Below, in pieces: positions 1-10,984 of a DNA stretch of 64,000 bases (position 1 is its first letter; every line of letters starts with the position of its first letter). A model generated the notes under the pieces. It was not told the DNA's origin. It was given only the letters and a program-made list of their open reading frames with translations, and did no database searches. This DNA comes from Cherax quadricarinatus. Taxonomy: Eukaryota > Arthropoda > Malacostraca > Decapoda > Parastacidae. Made by a program: the position numbers and the translations under genes. Location: assembly GCF_038502225.1 (NCBI RefSeq), contig NC_091369.1:2753300-2817299 (forward strand). The letters are read 5' to 3'.

Positions 1-137
1 TATCTCACTGTCTCTCACTTGAATTAGCTCACTATCTTACATTACTGTCCAATTTGATTCAAAGATTTACTGCCTTTATCACTTTACTATTAATATTGTC
101 GTATATTTTATTTGTCAAGTTCTATTTTTTATTGGCC

Positions 138-139
<2 letters not shown>

Positions 140-212
<73 letters not shown>
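140..212. repeat. (TA)n microsatellite
   Basis: Uninterrupted TA dinucleotide tract of about 73 bp. The Ile-Tyr open frames across it on both strands are artefacts. Confidence 0.97.
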
Positions 213-215
<3 letters not shown>

Positions 216-332
216 GGCCTATTTTGGCACTGGCTCTTATAAGTGGCACCCTGGCAATTTTGTTTGTTTTGTTATATTTCAGTAGTTGTACCGGCATTTT
301 AAAGGTGGAAATGTAACATTGAACCAAGACAT

Positions 333-403
333 CTATATCACACACGTGCCTATATCACACACGTGTCTATATCACACACGTGTCTATATCACACGCGTGT
401 CTA
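333..403. repeat. Short tandem repeat, about 18 bp, four copies
   Basis: Four near-copies of CTATATCACACACGTGT in a row. The unit contains the palindrome CACGTG. Confidence 0.8.
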
Positions 404-3239
404 TGAGTGACGGGATGTATGGTACGTGTTTCTGACACACGTGTAGGTCCGATCCTGCAACAAATTCTGTTTAGTTTAATAGATTTCTTGTTTTTACAAC
501 GAATAAACATCTATGGTCAGTTTTGATTCCGCAGATTTATTCCGGGACAAATCAGAGGTTAGAGGGCTTTCTCTATAGTTTTAGTGAGAGGCAAGTAATG
601 GCGTTGATAGCAACAAGGATTGCTACTACCTAGAGTACCGCTGGCGGAGTACCAGAAGGGCCAGCACTCTGCCAGTGGCTGCTCATTCTAACAGGTCGTT
701 ACTTTTCCACCTTCTTCAGATCAATTGTCTTAACCTAGCACAAAGTGTGGGGGAAGCGCGCCTCAGGGCACGCCGCCGTCCACAGCCGTCGTACGGGAAG
801 GAACATGCACACACACACAACCATAGCTGAGATTGGAACATTTATTTGGGATTTAGGTAGCATCCATAATGGTGTTCGGGACAAGGTTGTAGGCAGGTGC
901 CTGAACACAGGTGTTCGGCAGATGGATGCCCGTATACTCCCTTGTATTTTAGACAATGCAAGTTATTCGTGCCAAGAGCTAGATCTGTTCTCCTGCTTGG
1001 CACTGCTTAACACCTCACCGAGGCATTTCCAACATATCTTAACATACAATTTTGGTCATTATTGGAAGGAAACCCACACTTTTATTTCTTTGTAGCGTAT
1101 ATTTCCTATAAAAAATAGTCCAGAGGTTACAATAGGAACGTCGACTGAGCGTATAAAAAATAGCACTATAGCAAAAAAAATATAAGCTTTAAGCTGAGCA
1201 TAAAATAAATATAGTTAGCGTAGTGGGTGACTTTAAACCCTAAATGAATGTAATTTGTGTCTGTTTACCAATGTCAATAGATGAGAGGCGATTTGCACTA
1301 AAGCCAGTGGCTTCCCCACTGTGGGTCCACGAGGCAGGGGCTTAGTAAGCCGTGGGTGTTGCCGTCATGGGTCCACGGAGATATGGTGGGGTAAGCCAGG
1401 GCTCTGGTAGATATGAGATCAAGTATTATGTACCACCCACACTGTTAGTGAGCCGAGCGAGAAGCAACTTAATGCTGTGTACTCCTAGGGACGGGTGTGT
1501 CTCTTCTGGGAAGCCTTGCCTAGGAGGCCTTGCCCTAGGAGGCCTACCCTGAGAGGTCTGCCCTAGGATGTCTCCCCTTGGAGGTCGCCAGAACGGCTGA
1601 CACTCACCTCTGGTGCGTCAGCCTCCCTCGCTGTCAGCAGAAATGACAGGAACTACGAAGCCTGGACATCACCCCTGCTGACGCCAGCTTTGCAATAACA
1701 AGTGTCAGCCTCTTTCAGCTGGGTCTGACCGCACCAGAGTGTCTTTTAGTGTTTGATCGTCAGCGCCCTCCTGACAGGGAGTCGTTTCGAAGTGCGTAGA
1801 GCGTAAATAGCGTTTAATAAGAGGCGTAGGTGCGTCCGAAGCCGCTGGTAGCGTTGAGTAGCGTTTAAAGCATTAAGCGCGTAGCAGAGGCTTGAGAGCA
1901 GCGTTTACTGTATAGCAGTAAGCCAATGATCACAATTTAAAGCTTCGAACGTTGCCAGTCCAATTTTTTTTTCCCTTTGCTGGTGCGCTGGTTTGAGTAT
2001 AACTGGAGACGAAAGAGAGAGAGAGAGAGAAAGACAGAGTGGGAGAGAAAGCAAGGTCAACAGTGGGAGAAATAGATCCAAAGAGAAACATGCATAAATT
2101 AACTCTGATTTCACGTGTTGGACGTAAAAATGATTGTTTGTGTGTGTGTGTTTACTAAAACGTCTCCAGGGTAATATATACTGTTCATTCCAGGTACTAG
2201 AGTCCTCCAGCCACCAGTCGAAAGCTATACGTTTTTTTTTTTTTAATTTCGAGACTGTATACTGAGGCGCAGAAGGATGACTTAGTTCTTTCTGTAGGGA
2301 GGAAGGGGGAAAGAGTGTAAGTGGCTGGAAAGCTTCCTGTTGAAAGCAGTATTGGTCACAGAAAGTGGCAAACTTCCCAACTGGTTATTGGCGGGTGCAC
2401 GACTACCACAGACAGACTACCACAGACTACCACAGTGGCCATCACTACTTTTTTAGAAAAAGTTGTTATTGTTTAGCATTATTTTTTAATATTTGAAAAA
2501 AGAAAACACTTAAGTTAGGCGTGTTGATACTAAGGACACTATTATGGTGCTCTGGTGGCTCACTCACCCCACCAGAGCACTCCAGTGCACATAGGTGCAC
2601 CTTGTGGGCAATATCGTGTGCTACAGCTCTCGACACTTTAACCAATTGAGAAGTTCCATATTATAATTAACCTAAATTCATATTAAACACAAAAAAATAA
2701 CAAGAGAAGGCCCTCTGTCCTCTGTCTGAGAGGGAATATACCATCAAGACGGAAATCATTAACAATTTTGAGTCGAAAATAAAAAAAAAAGAAAAGATTG
2801 TGAAAACTGAACAATGTAACTTAAGAAATCAAAAATATTTGATCAAATATACAGTTATTTAAATAATATATATATTTCTTGCAGGTTAGGCGCCCACCTG
2901 GATGATTTGGGGTAATTTTGAAAAGGGGGATAATTGGGATTTTTTCCAGGAACTGTGATAATTTTTTTAAGTGATTGAGAATACTGTTTTGCCTTAGTGT
3001 TGCTATGTGCTCTACTAGAGAGACCATCACCTTAAGCTTTCTAGCTTCTTGGCACTTCTAGCCTAACTTTTCTAGTTTCTTGGCACTCATAGATCTTCTA
3101 TAGCTTCATGGCACTCCTAGCATAAGTTTTCTAGCTTCTTGGCATTACCAGAATTTAGCTTATAATCTGGTCTTGTGTCTATCTTGGTAATACTGGGCTC
3201 AAGTTCCCAGTCTCACATTTCGAGGAGTTGCCCATCTTT
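404..3239. other. No gene recognised
   Basis: AT-rich, mostly single-copy sequence without a convincing exon. It holds an imperfect CCTAGGAGGCC-type repeat near 1505-1590, a short GA run near 2011-2030, a short GT run near 2140-2152 and several A/T homopolymers. Open frames here are under 120 codons and show no domain that I recognise. Confidence 0.5.
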
Positions 3240-3545
3240 TCACATTTCTAATCATTGCCCTAACCTCACATTTCTAATCATTGCCCTAACCTCACATTTC
3301 TAAGCATTGCCCTAACCCTACATTTCTAAGCATTGATCTAACCTCACATTCTTAATCATTGCCCTAACCTCACATTTAAAAGAGTAACCTTCATATATCT
3401 TGAAGTAACCCCTAACCTCACTTCTCTAGAAGTAACCCCTAACCTCACCTCTCTAGAAGTAACCCCTAACCTCACCTCTCTAGAAGTAACCCCTAACCTC
3501 ACCTCTCTAGAGGTAACCCCTAACCTCACCTCTCTAGAAGTATTT
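3240..3545. repeat. Two adjacent minisatellites (about 26 and 27 bp)
   Basis: The first half repeats CACATTTCTAATCATTGCCC. The second half repeats AGTAACCCCTAACCTCACCT. Both contain CCTAAC, resembling the arthropod telomere motif CCTAA, but they are not telomeric arrays. Confidence 0.85.
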
Positions 3546-3744
3546 TGTTCCTTCACAATTGAGACAAAAAGCTCTTAATTTGACAACTGTGACATGTCAG
3601 TAATATAGATCACTCTTAAGAGTCAGGATATTGTCAACAGGGAGCCGGTGACATGACTTTAGCCTCTAACTCATCAATGGACCTTTAAGTAACAACAAGG
3701 CACAATACTGTGACTGGAACAATAAAGAAATAACCCGCGCATAG

Positions 3745-3865
3745 GAGTGAGGGAAAGTTACCTCGACGTATCGGTCCGACTTGAACCACTGACAAGTCTT
3801 GTAAATGGTCAAAGTCGGAGCGAAACGTCGTCGTAAGGTCGTCTCTCCTATCTGCGGGTTATGTA
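3745..3865 (+). repeat. Dispersed decapod-type repeat with GCGAAACGTCGTCG
   Basis: The segment contains GGTCCGACTTGAACC, GCGAAACGTCGTCG and ATCTGCGGGTTATG. A shorter relative lies at about 9240-9305 (AAGTCGGTCCGAAACGTCC followed by GTGCGGGTTATG). That it is widespread in decapods is from memory. Confidence 0.55.
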
Positions 3866-3868
3866 ATG

Positions 3869-4262
3869 GACCTTTAAGAGGCACGTAAGTTCCCCCCCGT
3901 CTTCTAATAACATGTTCATTTTTCCCCTATAATCTACATTGTCCATAGTTAACATCGTATTTGCTTTGCCTGTTTCGTAAGGTGAAGTCCAGGATCTTTC
4001 CTTAATTCCTGGTATAACTTAACAAATCTTTGATGGTAATTGTGTTGCAGAGGTGTGAGCTGTACTCACACCTCTGCAACACAACCTAACCTAATACAAC
4101 CCAATACAATTGTCTTCAACGATTTGTTAAGTTATACCATGAATTAAGGAAAGATCCTGGACTTCACCTTACGAAACAGACAAAGGAAATGCGATAGTAA
4201 TTATAGACAAGGTAGATTATAGTGGAAAAATAAACATGTTATTAGGTGCCTCTTAAGATTCT
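3869..4262. repeat. Long palindrome (foldback element), about 394 bp
   Basis: The left part (3869-4059) and right part (4065-4262) are inverted copies of each other. Matching landmarks are AAGAGGCAC at the left end against GTGCCTCTT at the right, and TTTCGTAAGGTGAAGTCCAG against CTGGACTTCACCTTACGAAA. The centre is the tight hairpin GGTGTGAG-CTGTA-CTCACACC at 4052-4072. The right arm carries about 25 extra bases near the centre. No coding capacity is seen. Confidence 0.9.
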
Positions 4263-4349
4263 ACGAGATAAAGACTGATAGAGAAATTGCTAGGAATATA
4301 TGGTGGTAGTGGGCAGGCAGTACCCACCAGCCTTACTGGGTGGTGGCGC

Positions 4350-5560
4350 AGTGGAGCCAGTCTGGTGCCCTTGGGGAATCAGTCTGGTGTTCTTGGGGAA
4401 TCAGTCTGGTGCCCTTGGGGAATCAGTCTGGTGTTCTTGGGGAATCAGTCTGGCGCCCTTGGGGAATCAGTCTGGTGCCCTTGGGGAGTCAGTCTGGTGC
4501 CCTTGGGGAATCAGTCTGGTGTTCTTGGGGAATCAGTCTGGTGCCCTTGGGGAATCAGTCTGGTGTTCCTGGGGAATCAGTCTGGTGCCCTTGGGGAATC
4601 AGTCTGGTGTTCTTGGGGAATCAGTCTGGCGCCCTTGGGGAATCAGTCTGGTGCCCTTGGGGAATCAGTCTGGTGCCCTTGGGGAATCAGTCTGGTGCCC
4701 TTAGGTAATCAGTCTGGTGTTCTTGGGGAATCAGTCTGGTGCCCTTGGGGAATCAGTCTGGTGCCCTTGGGGAATCAGTCTGGTGTTCTTGGGAATCAGT
4801 CTGGTGCCCTTGGGGAATCAGTCTGGTGTTCTTGGGGAATCAGTCTGGCGCCCTTGGGGAATCAGTCTGGTGCCCTTGGGGAATCAGTCTGATGCCCTTA
4901 GGTAATCAGTCTGGTGTTCTTGGGGAATCAGTCTGGTGCCCTTGGGGAATCAGTCTGGTGCCCTTGGGGAATCAGTCTGGTGTTCTTGGGAATCAGTCTG
5001 GTGTTCTTGGGAATCAGTCTGGTGCCCTTGGGGAATCAGTTTGGTGTTCTTGGGGAATAAGTCTAGTGTTCTTGGGGAATAAGTCTGGTGCCCTTGGGGA
5101 ATCAGTCTGGTGTTCTTGGGGAATCAGTCTGGTGTTCTTGGGGAATCAGTCTGGTGTTCTTGGGGAATCAGTCTGGAGCCCTTGGGGAATCAGTCTGGTG
5201 CTCTTGGGAATCAGTCTGGTGCCCTTGAGGGATCAATTTGATGTTCTTGGGGAATCAGTCTGGTGTTCATGGGGAATCAGTCTGGTGTTCTTGGGGAATC
5301 AGTCTGGTGTTCTTGGGGAATCAGTCTGGTGCCCTTGGGGTATCAGTCTGGTGCTCTTGGGGGATCAGTCCGGTGTTCTTGGGGAATCAGTCTGGTGCCC
5401 TTGGGGAATCAGTCTGGTGCCCTTGGGGAATCAGTCTGGTGTTCTTGGGGAATCAGTCTGGTGTTCTTGGGGAATCAGTGTGCTGTTCTTGGGAATCAGC
5501 CTGGTACCCTTGGGGAATCAGTTTGGCACCCTGGGGGAACAAGTTAGCTCCCATTGGGAC
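4350..5560. repeat. 22-bp minisatellite, about 55 copies
   Basis: Tandem 22-bp unit containing AATCAGTCTGGTGCCCTTGG. Two main variants (GCCCTT and GTTCTT) are interspersed, with a few one-base deletions. Open frames rich in GNQSG and WCPWGIS are artefacts, because a 22-bp unit visits all three frames. Confidence 0.97.
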
Positions 5561-5781
5561 CAGAACCTGCGCGCCTCTCCAAGCAAGACTGTGGGACCTC
5601 GCTGTGACCCCAATACCCCACTACGGACAGAGACGCCAACAGGATAAAATCTGGATAACGTTTCGCTCTAAGAAGAGCTCTCCTCTCTCCTTTACAGCGA
5701 AACATCTACCAGGTAAACATCTCATCCTAGTTTCCCGTCTCCGACCATGGAGCTAGATGGAGGCGAAGAGCCAGAGGCTAC

Positions 5782-6862
5782 TTACTCGAGGTGTGAGCCA
5801 GTGTCCATGCTGAGACCAGCAGCGCCACCGCCGAAGCCGTAGCCCTTAGGACCAAACTTGCGGCCGTGGCAGGTCTTGCAGTATAAAACATTCTCGTGCA
5901 TGTTGCAGTTGGTCGAATCCAACATCTTGTTGCACATACCTGGAAGAGGGGATGGAGAAAACGCGAGATGAATCTCCAGCACATACAGCAAATACTGGCT
6001 TGTGTGGAATCGATATAAGTTGAGGGTGAGATCGATATCAAAGGGAGCTGCAAGTACGCTGAGACAAATTGTTCAGCTTTCGAAATGATTACGAGGGGTA
6101 TTTTAATGGTAGATTGTCGAAATTTACAGATATAAACAAAGGTAACTTAGAGCACAGGTTAATGCAAAGGTGAGGAGGGGAAAAATGGATACGAATGCAT
6201 TCGCTTAGGACGCCTTTACTGAAGACATTTCGAAGTCCTTGGACCTCAAAGTTATCAAGGTCCCAGGGCCGAAATGTTGTCAGTGAAAGTGCCACAAATG
6301 AACCAGTTTGCCTCAGTTGTGGTCAGTCATTTACTATCTCACTACAAGATAAAGTCCATTATGTCATACACATGTACAAAGGTCATTTATTTTATGAGTA
6401 TAGGACAAGATTGTGAATAAATGACTCAGAAAACTGTCAAGTTGATAATTCTTAAACGTTTCGCGAGCCAGTGGCTTCTTCGGTCCAGTGCAGAGAAAGG
6501 TGGAACATGAGGAGGAGTTTGAGATAATGAGTCCCCTCATCCTGGAGTCGATGTGTTCACTCCATCAATCTTAATGGATTGACCACATCGACTCCTGGCT
6601 GAGGGATTGACTCCTTTTCTCAGCATTGGTCTGAAGAAGCCACAGGTTAGCCTTCCAGAATGAAGACATCCAAATGTTTCACAAGTGTCTGATTTATCTG
6701 GAAAATGCAACTTAATGGAGAGTTGTAAACAAAGGCAGGTGACTTACTGCACTTATAGCACTCCTTATGGAAGGACACGTCGCCCACCACCCGAGCCTCG
6801 GCGTGGTATACAGATTTCTCGCACTTGGGGCATTTTGGGGTAGATGGAGGCTTGAAGGGCAT
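5782..6862 (-). CDS. Muscle LIM protein, CRP/MLP family (Mlp60A/Mlp84B-like), two coding exons
   Basis: Cysteine- and glycine-rich LIM protein. In animals this family sits at muscle Z-discs and in nuclei and binds partners such as alpha-actinin. The first coding exon (6862 to 6748) encodes 38 residues plus one base: MPFKPPSTPKCPKCEKSVYH and onward to CYKC. It ends at a consensus donor, GTAAGT. The second exon follows CTCTTCCAG and begins at 5940; splicing keeps the frame (A+GT gives Ser). The joined product has one LIM domain with zinc ligands C11, C14, H32, C35, C38, C41, C59 and C62, then the family's Gly-rich tail GPKGYGFGGGAAG ending in MDTGSHLE. The end is ambiguous: GAG is followed by TAA (stop at 5784-5782, a product of about 90 residues as in one-LIM Mlp60A), but the same bases form a GTAAGT donor at 5785, which would allow further LIM exons as in Mlp84B; I see none downstream. 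The 807-bp intron holds a foldback repeat. An acceptor (CTTCCACAG, exon from 6881) precedes the ATG, so a 5' UTR exon lies further upstream. Confidence 0.88.
6440..6650. repeat. Foldback repeat, GAAACGTTTCG family, inside the LIM intron
   Basis: Palindromic element: CCAGTGGCTTCTTCGGTCCA on the left pairs with GGTCTGAAGAAGCCAC on the right, with an inner inverted pair (GGAGTCGATGTG and CACATCGACTCC). Relatives are at 10985-11215 and 25290-26095. Confidence 0.8.
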
Positions 6863-6880
6863 TTCTGCGGCGGTGGTGGA

Positions 6881-7165
6881 CCTGTGGAAGACGTCAGTGT
6901 GTTGAGTACATGGTCTAGTGACCTGTGGGAGATGTCAGTGTGTTGAGTACATGGTCTAGTGACCTGTGGGAGACGTCAGTGTGTTGAGTACATGGTGACC
7001 TGTGGAAGACGTCAGTGAGTGGAATACATGGTGTAGTGACCTGTGGAAGACGTCAGTGTGTTAAGTACATGGTGTAGTGACCTGTGGGAGACGTCAGTGT
7101 GTTGAGTACATGGTCTAGTGACCTAAGGAAGACGTCAGTGAGTTGAGTACATAGTCTAGTAAATA
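6881..7165. repeat. 41-bp minisatellite abutting a splice acceptor
   Basis: About seven copies of a 41-bp unit beginning CCTGTGGAAGACGTCAGTG, with some shortened units. Copies start at 6881, 6922 and 6963. The first copy forms the acceptor region of the first LIM coding exon on the minus strand. Confidence 0.9.
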
Positions 7166-7263
7166 AATGGTTCAAAGAACTGACAGGATGATGTGAGTTA
7201 GTCCCTAAGGGACCTCAAGCTTTTTGTAATTTTCAATTCTTTTTCTAGTGTGTGTGTGTGTGT

Positions 7264-7313
7264 GTACTTACCTAATTATGGTTTCAGGGGTCGATTCATA
7301 GCTCTTGGCCCCT

Positions 7314-7314
<1 letters not shown>
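7264..7314 (-). mobile_element. 51-bp 3'-end fragment of the AC-associated CR1/Jockey-like element
   Basis: On the minus strand this reads GGGGCCAAGAGCTATGAATC, then CGACCCCTGAAACC, and ends AGGTAAGTAC, matching the 3' UTR of the copies at 15.8, 32.6 and 35.0 kb. Both sides are pure GT repeat (7248-7265 and 7314-7346). It is an extremely short 5'-truncated copy. Confidence 0.8.
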
Positions 7315-7348
<34 letters not shown>

Positions 7349-7464
7349 GCACTAGCCGGCACACATCCATGAGTTATTTTTGGCACTGAGTGGCGCCGCT
7401 ATTTTAGGGCTGATGAACAGAGTGCCAAAAAAACAGGGCCAGCTGCCTTCCTGTACCCGTGGCA

Positions 7465-7985
7465 CTGAGGCACCATACTGACACTGTCTTGGCACCATAT
7501 TGACACTGTCTTGGCACCATATTGGCACTGTCTTGGCACCATATTGACACTGTCTTGGTACCATATTGACACTGTCCTGGTACCATATTGACACTGTCTT
7601 GGCACCATATTGACACTGTCTTGGCACCATATTGGCACTGTCTTGGCACCATATTGACACTGTCTTGGTATCATATTGACATTGTCCTGGCACCATATTG
7701 ACACTGTCTTGATATCATATTGACATTGTCCTGGCACCATATTGACACTGTCTTGATATCATATTGACATTGTCCTGGCACCATATTGACACTGTCTTGA
7801 TATCATATTGACATTGTCCTGGCACCATATTGACACTGTCTTGGCACCATATTGACACTGTCTTGGCACCATATTGACACTGTCTTGGCACCATATTGAC
7901 ACTGTCTTGGCACCATATTGACACTGTCCTGGCACCATATTGACACTGTCCTGGCACCATACTGACACTGCCCTAGCACCGTGGC
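7465..7985. repeat. 22-bp minisatellite, about 23 copies
   Basis: Tandem 22-bp unit CCATATTGACACTGTCTTGG plus CA, with a variant containing TTGATAT. A stretch near 7660-7820 alternates two unit types with a period of about 44 bp. Confidence 0.96.
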
Positions 7986-8064
7986 ACTCACTGGCACTTA
8001 GTGCCACAGAGCCTCACTTATCAATTAACTTTCTTTTTCAGTTCATCTTGTTCAGTACTGGAGA

Positions 8065-8620
8065 ATGTTCACTATAGGATCGTTCAGCACAGCAGGTGTT
8101 CACTATAATAATGTTTGCAACAAATGTTCACTTTGGAATGTTCAGTACAACAGGTGTTCACTATAGAATGTTCACACAACAAGTGTTCAATATAGGAATG
8201 TTCAGTACAACAGGTGTTCAGTATAGAATGTTCACACAACAAGTGTTCACTATAGTGATGTTCACAAGTGTTCACTGTAAGAATGTTCATCACAACAGGT
8301 GCTCACTATAGTGATGTTCACGAGTGTTCACTATAGGAATGTCCACCATAACAAGTGTTCACTATAGGAATGTTCACTACAACATGTGTTTACTATAATG
8401 ATGTTCGTCACAAGTGTTCACTATAGGAATGTTCACCACAACAGGTGTTCACTATAGGAATGTTCACCACAACAGGTGTTCACTATAAGAATGTTCATCA
8501 CAGCAGAGGTTCACTATAGTAATGTTCCATTCAATAGGTGTTCACTATAGTAAAGTTCAACACAACAAATGTTCACTATAGCAATGTTCACCACAACAGG
8601 TGTTCACTTGAAAATTGTTC
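8065..8620. repeat. About 31-bp minisatellite
   Basis: Imperfect units of TGTTCACTATAGGAATGTTC followed by ACCACAACAGG, with frequent shortened units. TGTTCA is scattered to about 8850. Confidence 0.9.
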
Positions 8621-8665
8621 ATTTCATTTGTTCACATCTAAATAACTTCTACTATGCAAAAATAG

Positions 8666-8666
<1 letters not shown>

Positions 8667-8700
<34 letters not shown>
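8667..8700. repeat. (CA)n microsatellite
   Basis: About 17 CA units followed at once by GTGTGTG, forming a small CA/GT inverted junction. Confidence 0.95.
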
Positions 8701-8703
<3 letters not shown>

Positions 8704-8894
8704 TGTGAACACTGACACCTACATAGCCAACAATGTTCAAAGTGAACGCAAGTTCTTGTACATGAACATCTGTGTGAACATGTTCAACGTGTTCATATTA
8801 GGAACACAAGCAACGAGACCAGGTGAGGGAACACCTTGGTGTTCAATTATAGGTGAACATGTGGAAATATGACACGTTTAGCAATGTTCAGAAA

Positions 8895-8985
8895 TGGCCC
8901 CAACCTTTTAAACCAAGCCTTTTAAACCAAGCCTTTTAAACCAAGCCTTTTAAACCAAGCCTTTTAAACCAAGCTTTTTCAGTTA
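8895..8985. repeat. 14-bp tandem repeat
   Basis: Units of AAGCCTTTTAAACC in a row, about six copies. Confidence 0.9.
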
Positions 8986-9034
8986 TTGGCCTGACTTTAA
9001 ATTATAGCAAAAACCTTTAGGTAAATGCTGATAT

Positions 9035-9045
9035 AGCTACTACTA

Positions 9046-9093
<48 letters not shown>

Positions 9094-9125
9094 ATAATAA
9101 TAATAATAATAATAATAATACCATT
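9035..9125. repeat. (ACT)n(AAT)n compound microsatellite
   Basis: A run of ACT triplets passes directly into AAT triplets, giving a poly-Val minus-strand artefact frame. Confidence 0.95.
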
Positions 9126-9305
9126 ACCACCACTAATATTACTACTACTACTGTTACTCCCTCCTCCCGTTCTACCAGTCCCTTCCCCCGCCTTCTGTCG
9201 TGCATCTTCTAGCCTCTTTCTCTTCTCCCTTCAGTGTGACTTGCTAATGGTACAAGTCGGTCCGAAACGTCCTCATCAGTTTGCGTCTCCCAAGTGCGGG
9301 TTATG

Positions 9306-9660
9306 ACTGGGGTGCCACAAAATCAGTGCTGGCACTTACATTACCAGTGTCAGTCCCACGAGATATCACTGGGGTGCTACAAGATCAGTGCTGGCACTTA
9401 CATTACTAGTGTCAGGGCCACGAGATATTATTGGGATGCCACAAGATCAATGATGGCACTTACATTACCCGTGTCAGTGCCGCGAGATATCACTGGAGTG
9501 CCACAAGATCAGTGCTGGCACTTACATTACCAGTGTCAGTGCCGCGAGATATTACTGGAGTGCCACAAGATCAATGATGGCACTTACATTACCAGTGTCA
9601 GTGCCGCGAGATATCACTGGAGTGCCACAAGATCAGTGCTGGCACTTACATCACCCGTAG
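9306..9660. repeat. 62-bp minisatellite related to an RT motif
   Basis: About six copies of a 62-bp unit containing ACTGGAGTGCCACAAGATCA. The first bases of the unit encode SGVPQ and match the RT fragment beside it at about 9794 (ACTGGAGTGCCACAAGGTTC), so the array may have grown from that retroelement. Confidence 0.9.
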
Positions 9661-9678
9661 GGTTAGGTTAGGTTAGGT
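9659..9678 (+). repeat. Short interstitial TTAGG tract
   Basis: GGGTTAGGTTAGGTTAGGT holds three TTAGG units, the arthropod telomere motif, right at the edge of the 62-bp array. Confidence 0.75.
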
Positions 9679-9789
9679 AAAGTTTGTCAGGAAACAGCAC
9701 AAGTGTTTCCTGGCGTGAGTCAGGAGTTTTTAGTCATCTGACTGAGAACTTCCGTGGTGTCACATGATCACTGCTGGCATTTACATCAC

Positions 9790-10790
9790 CACTGGAGTGC
9801 CACAAGGTTCGGTTCCTGCTCCAGTAATGTTTCTGATTTATTTACAGGATTTGCCAGAGGGAATCAAATCCAGGCGAATTTTTTCACGGTTATGCGTCGA
9901 CCATCTGTAAAACCTCTACTAAATGTGTCTGCAAATCCTGCCAGAATTCTTAGTTGCTTTGAAGACACGAAATAATAATTAATGACTGTTGAGTGGTGCT
10001 TGTCTTAGACAGTGACACATACCAAGACTTTTAGTGATAACAATTTAAACAATGAAGCACTGGAGAAAACCTCGCTCACTGATAGACCTAGAAGAGGTCT
10101 AGAAGAGGCCACAGGATAATAAAGAAAGGTACAAATCACTCAAACTGAATGCGAAAAATATTTAGGAGTTGTGGTCAGCAGTAATCTAAAGCCAAGACAA
10201 CAGTACATAAGTGTTAGCAATAAAATTGATAGAATTCTTGGCTTCATATCAAGATGTATAAATAACAGAAGTCCTCAGGTTATACTTCAAGTTTATATAT
10301 CTTCGGTAAGGCCTCATTTAGTTATGCTGCGAAAGTCTGGTCACCATATTACCAAAATGGGCATCAATTCGCTGGAAAACAAAGAGGAGGATGACAAAGT
10401 TGATCCCGTGTATCAGCAGTTTTTCCTATGAGGACAGACTGAGGACACTGAGTCTGCACCTCTGGAGTAACGTAGAATTAGGGGAGACATGACTGTAGTG
10501 TACATATGCAAGACATGAATAAATAAGGGGGATCTAAATATCGTGCTGAAAATCTCTAAGTAAGACAAGACTAGCAACAATGGGTTCAGAAAGGGGTGTA
10601 GAAATGCAGTAATTTGGCAGTAGAGTTGTATATGAGTGTAACAAACTGACAGGTAATTTTAGTTACCTTTAAAAATAGGTTGGAAAGTTACGTGGGTGTG
10701 AACTGGACTGTCTAGCATAGGCCAGTAGGCCTGATGCAGTGCTCCTTCAGTCTTACGGTCTCGTGAAACGGTGAAAATAAAAGCAACAAT
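9790..10790 (+). pseudogene. Decayed non-LTR retrotransposon reverse transcriptase
   Basis: Fragments of a CR1/Jockey-type RT in shifting frames. Near 9794 it reads [20 protein letters not shown], the conserved GVPQGS motif. After a gap comes EKYLGVVVSSNLKPRQQ, then NKIDRILGFISRCI and ILQVYISSVRPHL (about 10140-10320), the usual order downstream of the RT catalytic core. The FADD motif is not readable. Stops and frameshifts are many, so the copy is old. It differs from both better-preserved RT families in the window. Confidence 0.75.
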
Positions 10791-10869
10791 AATAATGAGA
10801 GAATGACTGAATGTTACCTTCACAAAATAAAGAAAGAGACGGTGTTATAGAGAAGGTTGATAAATAAGA

Positions 10870-10975
10870 TACTTGGAGTTTTGAAACTCTCTGACCGCGG
10901 GTTCAAACCCCACCCGTGGTATGGTTTGTTTGCAATCGTTTCATTACGATTTCGTGAGTCGTACTTGTGCAATAC
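10870..10975 (+). mobile_element. tRNA-derived SINE fragment
   Basis: Contains a B-box (GGGTTCAAACCCC) followed by CCCGTGGTATGGTTTGTTTG and an unrelated body. The head is truncated. A paralogous pair lies at 49592-49708. Confidence 0.7.
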
Positions 10976-10984
10976 TTGAATATC

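Noticed and set aside
745..1095. 116-codon plus-strand frame
   Set aside because: No recognisable domain, no splice or start context that stands out, and the length is within chance.
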